52,214 nucleotides of DNA from Cycloclasticus sp. symbiont of Poecilosclerida sp. M (GTDB lineage: Bacteria > Pseudomonadota > Gammaproteobacteria > Methylococcales > Cycloclasticaceae), in assembly GCA_002101225.1 (NCBI GenBank), contig LWTN01000238.1, forward strand, positions 1-52,214. The letters run 5' to 3'. A model generated the notes under the pieces. The model made no database searches. It was not told where the DNA came from and saw only the letters and a list, made by a program, of their open reading frames with translations. Positions 46,456 through 52,214 of the stretch are shown here, one piece after another. The stretch's first letter is position 1. Every line of letters begins with the position of its first letter. The position numbers were made by a program, and so were the translations under genes.

Positions 46456-47982
46456 ATGGAATCCCGATATATCCAAGTGATGGATACCACCTTGCGTGAT
46501 GGTGAACAAACGCAGGGCGTTTCGTTTTCGCCTGCAGAAAAAGTCAGCATCGCAAAAGCTTTATTGGAATCGTTGCGTGTTGACCGCGTAGAAGTCGCTT
46601 CGGCCTGCGTTTCAGACGGTGAAAAAGAAGCGGTTCGTAATATCAACGAATGGGCAAAAACCGAAGGCTTTGACGGCGCGGTAGAAGTGCTTGGTTTTGC
46701 AGACCATAAACGCAGTGTGGATTGGATTGTAGACGCTAATGGGCAAGTGATTAACTTGCTTACAAAAGGTAGCGAAAAGCACTGCCGCGAACAACTCGGA
46801 AAAACCCTTGAAGAACACGTAGAGCAGGTGCTTAACACTGTTAACTATGCGTTAGAGCAAGGCTTAAAGGTAAATGTTTATCTTGAGGACTGGTCGAACG
46901 GTTACGCCGATAGCCCCGATTACGTTTTTGCCTTTATGGATGCTATTAAAGATTCAGGTATAGACCATTTTATGCTGCCAGACACCTTGGGAGTTATGTC
47001 GCCAGAAGAAGTATTTGATGCGTTAAGTGATATGTGTGCGCGGTACCCCGATGTTCAGTTCGACTTTCATCCGCATAATGACTACGGCTTAGGCACGGCG
47101 AATATCATGGCGGCTGTACGCGCTGGCATCAGTGCTATCCACTGTACCGTTAATTGTTTAGGCGAGCGCGCGGGTAACGCTTCCGTGTCAGAAGTGACCG
47201 TCGTATTGCGCGATAAAATGGGTATGGAGCTATCGATTGATGAGAGCAATATCGTCCGTTTGAGCAATATGGTAGAAAACTTTTCAGGCAAGTGGGTATC
47301 GGCCAACGCACCTATTATTGGTGATGATGTGTTTACCCAAACAGCGGGTATTCATGCCGACGGCGATAAAAAAGGCGGTTTGTATGAAAGCAAACTCAGC
47401 CCAGAGCGCTTCGCCAGAATACGCAGCTATGCGCTGGGTAAAATGAGCGGCAAAGCATCGTTGAGCAAAAATTTAGAACGTTTGGGTATTGAATTATCGG
47501 AAGAAAATCAGAGAAAAGTTTTGGCGCGCATTGTGCGTTTGGGTGACTCAAAGCAAACCATCACTACCGAAGACTTACCGTTCATTATTGCCGATGTTTT
47601 AGAAAGCGAAAGCTACAAGCACATTAGATTACTTGATTGCTCTATTACCAGTCGTTTGGATGAGTCATCTGCTGCCAGTATTAGGGTGGATATAAAGGGC
47701 AAAGAGCACGCGTCTGAAGGTACTGGAAACGGTGGGTTTGATGCGTTTATAGATGCCATTAACAAAGTGCTTGGCGAATACGACACGGTATTGCCAGAAC
47801 TGGCGGATTACGAAGTGCGCATACCAAAAGGTGGCCACACCAGCGCGCTAACCGAGTGTGTTATTACGTGGGAAAATGAATTTAAGAAACGCAAAACACG
47901 GGGTGTTCACTCTAACCAAGTGTTCGCATCTATTTTGGCGGCACTGCGGATGATTAATATTCAGCTGCACGAAAAAGCATAA
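46456..47982 (+). CDS. cimA: (R)-citramalate synthase-like enzyme of the LeuA/CimA family
   Basis: 508-residue Claisen-condensing synthase: TIM barrel with DTTLRDGEQ (Arg14, Asp15), the metal motif HPHND and GERAGNASVSEV, then a linker (TQTAGIHADGDKKGG) and a C-terminal LeuA-type allosteric domain of about 120 residues. It is much closer in pattern to the Leptospira CimA than to E. coli LeuA. The residues I remember lining the pyruvate pocket of that enzyme (Leu81, Leu104, Tyr144) have counterparts at Leu79, Leu102 and Tyr142. With pyruvate as acceptor it would feed LeuCD and LeuB to 2-oxobutanoate for isoleucine. Some relatives, for example in Bacteroidetes, are annotated as 2-isopropylmalate synthases, so leucine synthesis remains a real alternative. 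No other leuA or ilvA is present in the window. Confidence 0.8.
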   Translation: MESRYIQVMDTTLRDGEQTQGVSFSPAEKVSIAKALLESLRVDRVEVASACVSDGEKEAVRNINEWAKTEGFDGAVEVLGFADHKRSVDWIVDANGQVINLLTKGSEKHCREQLGKTLEEHVEQVLNTVNYALEQGLKVNVYLEDWSNGYADSPDYVFAFMDAIKDSGIDHFMLPDTLGVMSPEEVFDALSDMCARYPDVQFDFHPHNDYGLGTANIMAAVRAGISAIHCTVNCLGERAGNASVSEVTVVLRDKMGMELSIDESNIVRLSNMVENFSGKWVSANAPIIGDDVFTQTAGIHADGDKKGGLYESKLSPERFARIRSYALGKMSGKASLSKNLERLGIELSEENQRKVLARIVRLGDSKQTITTEDLPFIIADVLESESYKHIRLLDCSITSRLDESSAASIRVDIKGKEHASEGTGNGGFDAFIDAINKVLGEYDTVLPELADYEVRIPKGGHTSALTECVITWENEFKKRKTRGVHSNQVFASILAALRMINIQLHEKA

Positions 47983-48116
47983 AGGCTTTGAATTAGGTAA
48001 GAAGATACAAGTGCAGAAAATTAATTTCATACTATACTTTTTGTTATATAATGTTTAACCAAATTTATTTAGTGATGTTTTTTTGACTGCGTCATAAAAA
48101 ATAGGAGTAGATATTA

Positions 48117-48347
48117 ATGAAAATAGATGAAAGTAACTCAAGTATAGAATTTAACAATGTTTTTCGTGCAACGGTTAGTGTTAACGATGTAAAAGGTGAG
48201 ACGGTTAAGGTCAACAGTTACTCATTCACTAATACAAACTCAAAAGGAGATTTTAAGCCAGTGAGGAATGTTGAAGACTTAAACGGTTTGCATGAGCTTG
48301 GTTTAAAATCTGCAAAAAGAACTTTTGCTATAATGAATGCAGAGTAA
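48117..48347 (+). CDS. Small hypothetical protein (76 aa)
   Basis: Not recognised. A GGAG ribosome site lies 9 bases before the ATG, and TATAAT at 48047-48052 may be the -10 box. The protein is polar, rich in Asn, Ser, Lys and Val, probably mostly beta-strand, and without signal peptide, Cys or membrane segment; it ends in a helix-like ELGLKSAKRTFAIMN. A good terminator follows, so it forms its own transcription unit. Base composition is more AT-rich than the neighbouring leu genes, suggesting transfer. Confidence 0.65.
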   Translation: MKIDESNSSIEFNNVFRATVSVNDVKGETVKVNSYSFTNTNSKGDFKPVRNVEDLNGLHELGLKSAKRTFAIMNAE

Positions 48348-48366
48348 TATAAACACAGGCTTTACT

Positions 48367-48393
48367 AAAGCACCTTTCAGGTGCTTTTTTTTT
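48367..48393 (+). terminator. Terminator after the 76-aa gene
   Basis: AAAGCACCT (48367-48375) and AGGTGCTTT (48379-48387) form a perfect 9-bp stem with a TTC loop, followed by T residues. Confidence 0.92.
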
Positions 48394-48413
48394 ATTTTAA
48401 GGTGAGGTGAGAT

Positions 48414-48926
48414 TTGATATTTTCCGATAATGAAACTACCGATTATTTTGAAATAATGGCGTTGATTGATAGTTTTGCAGAAGCTAATAGTGCAAAAATA
48501 TCACTAAATAATGATAAACTTTTTTATGCAATTAAAAGAATATATGCTGATTTTCCTTGCATTGATGGCGCGCAAAATGCAAATGTTTTCAAAAAATCTG
48601 CTGCGTTTACATGTGAGTTTATTGGTGAGCAAATTGTGGAGTCATTTGAATGTGAAATGTCGGATAAGCTTAAAAAAATACCTAATAATGGGAATCAAAT
48701 ACTAGCATTTCATATTGTGTCCACAATGTTATGTGGGGCAACGGTACAAGATGGGAATAAAATTATAGAGAATTCAATTCATCTGTCTAGTCATTCATAT
48801 GTTGATATTATTGATGCACTTACCGGAATTACAGCACAAGGAAGCTTTAAGTTAGTTACGGTATTATTTGAGCAGTTGGTATATAAAACTAATCCTGACT
48901 TGCAATATGACGTTGTGGAACTTTGA
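48414..48926 (+). CDS. Hypothetical protein (170 aa)
   Basis: Not recognised. The best start is a TTG at 48414 with AGGTGAG just upstream; an ATG at 48459 is a weaker option. The protein looks soluble and mainly alpha-helical, with three to four Cys, and has no signal peptide or clear motif. Its AT content is clearly higher than that of leuB and ychF. It sits between a terminator and a bidirectional terminator, next to the other orphan gene at 48117. Whether the two work together is unknown. Confidence 0.6.
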   Translation: MIFSDNETTDYFEIMALIDSFAEANSAKISLNNDKLFYAIKRIYADFPCIDGAQNANVFKKSAAFTCEFIGEQIVESFECEMSDKLKKIPNNGNQILAFHIVSTMLCGATVQDGNKIIENSIHLSSHSYVDIIDALTGITAQGSFKLVTVLFEQLVYKTNPDLQYDVVEL

Positions 48927-48951
48927 GTTTGACAAATAAGAATAGATACAT

Positions 48952-48985
48952 AAAAAAAGGCTTACATAATGTAAGCCTTTTTTTA
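48952..48985. terminator. Bidirectional terminator between the 170-aa gene and leuB
   Basis: GGCTTAC (48959-48965) and GTAAGCC (48971-48977) form the core stem, extended by an A run on the left and a T run on the right. It serves the two convergent genes. Confidence 0.9.
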
Positions 48986-49004
48986 TGTTCTAAACAGTTA
49001 AGTG

Positions 49005-50111
49005 CTATACCGTTGGCATCGCTTTTAATTTTTCAACAACCTTATCACCAAAGGCATCGGTGCTAATCATATTAACGCCAGAGCCCGGTTTTGAAAGGTC
49101 AGCCGTAGAATAACCATCCGTAAACACATCTTGCATCGCAGCCCATACATTGGCGGCTTCATCCACCATGCCAAAGCTGTACTCAAGCATCATTGCGATT
49201 GAACCTATCATTGAATAAGGGTTGGCAATGTTTTTGCCTGCAATATCAGGTGCAGAGCCGTGTGATGGTTCGTAGTAAGCTTTCTTGTCGCCTAAGCAAG
49301 CAGAAGGCATCAAGCCAAGCGAGCCTAAAATACCGCCGCCTTGGTCGCTTAAAATATCGCCGAACATGTTTTCCATCACCATCACGTCAAACTGTGTCGG
49401 TTTCAGGCAAAGTAAGGTGGCAACAGCGTCTACCAAAATATTAATCACTTCAACGTCTGGGTATTCAACCGCCACTTCTTCCATAATTTCATTCCAAAGC
49501 ACGGATGACTTCAGCACGTTGCTCTTATGGATATTGTGTAGAACCTTTTTGCGGCCACTCGATAACTTAAACGAGTGGTGCATAATTTGACGAATTTGCG
49601 CCTCGTCATATTCCAGAGTTTCTTTAACGTAACGTAAGCCTTGCTCGTTAACGCCGGTTTCTTTTGCGCCAAAATACAGTCCGCCAACCAACTCGCGCAC
49701 CATAATAATATCAATGCCTTCACCGATTATTTCAGGCTTTAAAGGCGAAAAGTGCGCCAATCCTTTTGGTAAAAAAACAGGGCGGTAGTTTGCATACGTG
49801 TTGTAACGCCGGCGCATAGGTAATAAAGCACCGCGTTCTGGCTGCTCATCAACCGGAATTTTTTTCGATTCTTCATGGCTCAAACCAATCGGGCCTTTAA
49901 CAATCGCGTCGGCTTCGTCACAAATATCTTTAGTTTCCTGCGGGAAAGCTTCGCCTTTTTCAAAGTATGCGCACGCGCCAAATAGGGCAGGCATCAATTC
50001 AAACGTAACGTCATTACGTTCTTCAACCAGCTTTAGTACCTTAACGGCTTCTTGCATAATTTCTGGGCCAATGCCGTCGCCAGCCATTATGGCAATTTTA
50101 TAATTCTTCAT
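49005..50111 (-). CDS. leuB: 3-isopropylmalate dehydrogenase
   Basis: Oxidative decarboxylase that completes the leucine chain-extension round and, with citramalate-derived substrate, yields 2-oxobutanoate. The 368-residue protein shows IAMAGDGIGPEIM, VRELVGGLYFG, the Lys in the HNIHKSNVLKSS segment, the metal-binding Asp in NMFGDILSDQGG and EPSHGSAPDIAGK. It is transcribed towards leuCD-cimA and separated from them by two orphan genes, which is unlike the compact leuCDB order of many relatives. Confidence 0.95.
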   Translation of the reverse strand: MKNYKIAIMAGDGIGPEIMQEAVKVLKLVEERNDVTFELMPALFGACAYFEKGEAFPQETKDICDEADAIVKGPIGLSHEESKKIPVDEQPERGALLPMRRRYNTYANYRPVFLPKGLAHFSPLKPEIIGEGIDIIMVRELVGGLYFGAKETGVNEQGLRYVKETLEYDEAQIRQIMHHSFKLSSGRKKVLHNIHKSNVLKSSVLWNEIMEEVAVEYPDVEVINILVDAVATLLCLKPTQFDVMVMENMFGDILSDQGGGILGSLGLMPSACLGDKKAYYEPSHGSAPDIAGKNIANPYSMIGSIAMMLEYSFGMVDEAANVWAAMQDVFTDGYSTADLSKPGSGVNMISTDAFGDKVVEKLKAMPTV

Positions 50112-50133
50112 CGTTTATCCGTTGATTGTATCG

Positions 50134-50161
50134 AGAGTAAAGCGCGCATTTTACGCGACAA
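50134..50161 (-). promoter_or_regulatory. Predicted promoter of leuB
   Basis: On the minus strand, TTGTCG (50156-50161) and TACTCT (50134-50139) are separated by 16 bases, leaving a leader of about 15-20 bases before the ATG at 50111. Confidence 0.4.
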
Positions 50162-50196
50162 GCCTGTTGTGCGCCACGTGTTAGTTATTAATGCTT

Positions 50197-50233
50197 AGAT
50201 ACTTTTTAAGTATCTCGGTGCATAACGTATAAT
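50197..50233 (+). promoter_or_regulatory. ychF promoter region with an 8-bp-arm palindrome
   Basis: TATAAT (50228-50233) is a consensus -10 box about 35 bases before ychF. The -35 position falls within AGATACTT-TTT-AAGTATCT (50197-50215), a perfect palindrome, and there is no good -35 hexamer, so an activator or repressor site is possible. Confidence 0.45.
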
Positions 50234-50267
50234 CACCGCCTTTATAGAACTTCTAAAGAGAATCACT

Positions 50268-51359
50268 ATGGCTTTAAATTGCGGCATTGTGGGCTTACCC
50301 AACGTGGGGAAATCAACCCTATTTAATGCATTAACCAAAGCAACTATTGCGGCTGAAAATTACCCGTTTTGTACGATTGAACCTAATACAGGTATCGTGC
50401 CCGTTCCCGATGAGCGGCTGGATAAATTAGCGGCTATTGTTAAGCCACAACGCGTATTGCCAACGACCTTTGAGTTTGTTGATATCGCAGGCCTCGTGGC
50501 GGGTGCGTCAAAAGGCGAAGGCTTGGGTAACCAGTTTTTAGCGAATATTCGAGAGTCCGATGCAATCGCCCACGTGGTGCGTTGTTTTGAAGACGATGAC
50601 GTGGTGCACGTCGCAGGGAAAATTGAGCCGTTAGCCGATATTGAAGTGATTCAAACAGAGCTGGCTTTAGCCGATATGGTGTCGTTGGATAAAGCGTTAA
50701 CCAAAGCAACCAAAGCGTCTAAATCGGGCAATAAAGACGAATTAAAACGTAAGGCTTTAGTAGAAAAGGCGCTAACGCATTTGGATTCAGATATCACATT
50801 AAGAACCTTGGCTTTAGATGAATACGAGCTAAAGTCATTATTCGATCTTCAATTACTCACCTTAAAACCCATGTTGTATATCGCAAACGTTCAAGACGAT
50901 GGGTTTGAAAATAATCCACATTTAGACGCCGTGGTAAAACTTGCCGCTGAAGAAGGTGCAGAAGTCGTTGCCGTATGTGCATCCATGGAAGCCGAAATTA
51001 TTCAGCTAGAAGAAGATGAACGCGCCGAGTTTTTAGCGGAAATGGGCTTAACAGAGCCTGGCTTAAACCGAGTCATTAGAGCGGGTTACCACCTACTTAG
51101 CTTGCAAACGTATTTCACTGCGGGTGAAAAAGAAGTGAGAGCGTGGACCATCAAGAAAGGGGCAACCGCTCCCCAAGCGGCAGGCGTAATCCACACAGAT
51201 TTTGAAAAAGGTTTTATTCGTGCGGAAATTACAGCGTATGACAACTTTGTTCAATACAACGGTGAAAAAGGCGCGAAAGAAGCGGGCAAATTAACCGTTC
51301 AAGGCAAGGATTACATCATGCAAGACGGGGACGTGACCCATTTTAGATTTAATGTTTAG
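50268..51359 (+). CDS. ychF: Redox-regulated ATPase YchF (OLA1-type)
   Basis: Universally conserved Obg-family P-loop protein that prefers ATP and binds ribosomes; in E. coli it acts in the oxidative-stress response. The 363-residue protein has G1 [16 protein letters not shown]3 [17 protein letters not shown] and a C-terminal TGS-like domain ending [17 protein letters not shown]. The family's NxxE-type G4 (here NVQD) is consistent with relaxed nucleotide choice. Confidence 0.97.
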   Translation: MALNCGIVGLPNVGKSTLFNALTKATIAAENYPFCTIEPNTGIVPVPDERLDKLAAIVKPQRVLPTTFEFVDIAGLVAGASKGEGLGNQFLANIRESDAIAHVVRCFEDDDVVHVAGKIEPLADIEVIQTELALADMVSLDKALTKATKASKSGNKDELKRKALVEKALTHLDSDITLRTLALDEYELKSLFDLQLLTLKPMLYIANVQDDGFENNPHLDAVVKLAAEEGAEVVAVCASMEAEIIQLEEDERAEFLAEMGLTEPGLNRVIRAGYHLLSLQTYFTAGEKEVRAWTIKKGATAPQAAGVIHTDFEKGFIRAEITAYDNFVQYNGEKGAKEAGKLTVQGKDYIMQDGDVTHFRFNV

Positions 51360-51385
51360 AATTCAGCTTTTGCGTGTAGTTCAGC

Positions 51386-51414
51386 TTGACAAAATGAGCT
51401 GAAACCACGAAAAT
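51386..51414 (+). promoter_or_regulatory. Possible promoter of tRNA-Met
   Basis: A perfect TTGACA (51386-51391) is followed at 17-base spacing by a poor GAAAAT. The tRNA begins at 51433. TTCAGCT at 51362 and 51380 can each pair with AGCTGAA (51397-51403), but there is no T run, so a terminator here is doubtful. Confidence 0.4.
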
Positions 51415-51432
51415 TCACAGCCTTCAAAATAT

Positions 51433-51509
51433 GGTCATGTAGCTCAGCTGGTTAGAGCACGGCATTCATAATGCCGGGGTCGGTGGTTCAAGTCCACCCA
51501 TGACCACCA
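51433..51509 (+). tRNA. tRNA-Met (anticodon CAU, elongator type)
   Basis: Cloverleaf with acceptor GGTCATG/CATGACC, D-arm AGCTCAGCTGGTTAGAGC, anticodon stem around loop TTCATAA (CAT at 51467-51469), T-arm GGTTCAAGTCC and encoded CCA. The first pair is G-C and the stem lacks the three G-C pairs of an initiator. CAU could also be a lysidine-modified tRNA-Ile, but the overall sequence looks more like elongator Met. Confidence 0.93.
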
Positions 51510-51518
51510 TTTCAAGCT

Positions 51519-51690
51519 TTCCCATTTTCAATTGAGCAACTTTCTCTCGTAGTTTACGGAAAAACCTTACTGCTGTATTGCGATATATACCGACTAAACT
51601 TGCTGCTGTTCTTGCAGTCGTACCGGCAATGAAGTATTTCATTAACTCAAACTGCTTATTTCTTCTTGATTTACAATGCTTTATATACAT
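51519..51690 (-). pseudogene. IS1595-family transposase N-terminal remnant
   Basis: From the ATG at 51690 the minus strand encodes about 57 residues that include FIAGTTARTAASLVGIYRNT and FFRKLREKVAQL, the N-terminal DNA-binding part of IS1016/IS1595 transposases. After that the frame runs straight into the tRNA-Met gene, so the catalytic part is gone. Upstream, about 40 bases to around 51733 probably belong to the element's end. Confidence 0.75.
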
Positions 51691-51716
51691 TTACCAACCC
51701 TAACATTTGATATGGT

Positions 51717-51926
51717 AGGTGGCAGTCCCTAAATGAATTACTTAGTAGTGCTGCTGGCGTTTGGATGCGTGACATTTATTCTGCTATTAAAATCGCACGA
51801 ATCAGAGAAGTTGAGCTTGAAAAAACACATGGCATAGATGCAAGTTTGCTATTAACTGACGCGGACACAGCCTCTAACCCTAAAGAACCAATTGAATTTG
51901 ATGGACCCCGTTGGCATTTTCTTTAA
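51717..51926 (+). pseudogene. Unidentified gene remnant
   Basis: An open frame without a start codon reads NELLSSAAGVWMRDIYSAIK..., then REVELEKTHGIDASLLLTDAD, and stops at 51926. The mix of helices and polar residues looks like real coding sequence cut at its 5' end by the IS1595 remnant. I do not recognise the family. Confidence 0.4.
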
Positions 51927-52115
51927 GCGAACAAAAATAACTCCTCGCGCCACATTAAGCTTTTCAAAACACTTGTGCGCACATTTAAACCTTCAGCCTC
52001 AGTGGATTCCTTGGTTTCACCCGGCCGACAAAAAATATCGTCGATCCTTTAAAAAATATTTACCGACCCTATCTCATAGCAGTCAATCTCAGGGCGTTTT
52101 CCCTTTGCTTTCTTC

Positions 52116-52214
52116 CTTGAATTCACATCATAAGTGCAACACTCGTTAGTTGGTCAAAAGGGTATATTAACCACTCTTTAATCCGACAAGAAAAAGGAGT
52201 GAAACATGAAAAAA
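52116..52214 (+). mobile_element. 5' end of an insertion sequence (probably IS30 family) running off the right edge
   Basis: Bases 52116-52194 are the exact reverse complement of 1-79. The element's outer edge is about 52116. AAGGAG at 52194-52199 and ATG at 52206 mark the start of its transposase gene, of which only Met-Lys-Lys is in the window. Between the remnant ending at 51926 and this point (about 190 bases) I see no supported gene. Confidence 0.65.

Noticed and set aside
51892-52149. 85-codon plus-strand frame near the right end
   Set aside because: It begins at a TTG within the unknown gene remnant, has no ribosome site or family features and runs into the IS end.
1-52214. Composite transposon bounded by the inverted IS ends
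   Set aside because: The 52 kb between them is core metabolism and essential genes with normal gammaproteobacterial neighbourhoods, so transposition as a unit is not credible. Contig ends at a repeated IS or an inversion pair are simpler.

Overview
The window looks like chromosomal DNA from a moderately AT-rich gammaproteobacterium. The evidence is the combination of PilA/PilS/PilR with a sigma-54 promoter, BamD, MlaA, RluD-PgeF-ClpB, class II dihydroorotase, RNase T, RppH and a fused ArgA-type N-acetylglutamate synthase. Gene order and content would suit the Thiotrichales/Methylophaga/Cycloclasticus neighbourhood, but this is only an impression from gene content. Most of the window is dense housekeeping DNA. 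The accessory parts are the two ends, an island at about 41.2-43.9 kb, a 119-bp MITE at 36.8 kb and two orphan genes at 48.1-48.9 kb.

Layout. 0-0.9 kb: an insertion-sequence end and an OmpA-like lipoprotein. 0.95-4.5 kb (minus): HAD phosphatase, tag, cysG and an alpha/beta hydrolase. 4.6-12.4 kb: rppH, then a minus-strand run argD, argF, SH3 protein, ilvD, argE, argA. 12.5-20.4 kb: orphan hydantoinase B, grxD, rnt, mlaA, pyrC, fmdB-aspS-nadA. 20.4-26.1 kb (minus): pilS, pilR, the sigma-54-driven pilin gene pilA, and a membrane GT-C/TPR protein that may glycosylate pilin. 26.2-36.7 kb: sucCD, nadE, bamD, rluD-pgeF-ZIP transporter, heat-shock clpB, DUF3047. 37-41.2 kb: DUF47-Pit phosphate uptake, then birA-coaX and a SPOR-domain gene. 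41.2-43.9 kb: an island splitting that SPOR gene, with IS3 transposase debris around a 5'-truncated autotransporter. 44.1-51.5 kb: tRNA-Thr, leuC-leuD-cimA, two orphan genes, leuB (opposite strand), ychF and tRNA-Met. 51.5-52.2 kb: IS debris and a second, inverted copy of the IS end seen at base 1.

The genes cover de novo arginine synthesis (argA, argE, argD, argF), branched-chain amino acids (ilvD, leuBCD, a citramalate-synthase-like enzyme that would make isoleucine from pyruvate), NAD (nadA, nadE), siroheme, pyrimidine, CoA and biotin functions, and envelope assembly.

The observations I would follow first are: (1) the N-acetylglutamate synthase carries an N-terminal Cro-like helix-turn-helix domain, and a perfect 12-bp-arm palindrome overlaps the predicted -35 box of its own gene, suggesting a DNA-binding, self-regulating first enzyme of arginine synthesis; (2) the SPOR gene is split into two recognisable halves by a 2.7-kb island; (3) a GT-C/TPR protein lies directly downstream of a pilin ending in serine; (4) the Leptospira-like CimA is encoded with leuCD; (5) the 119-bp MITE has an apparently intact target duplication.
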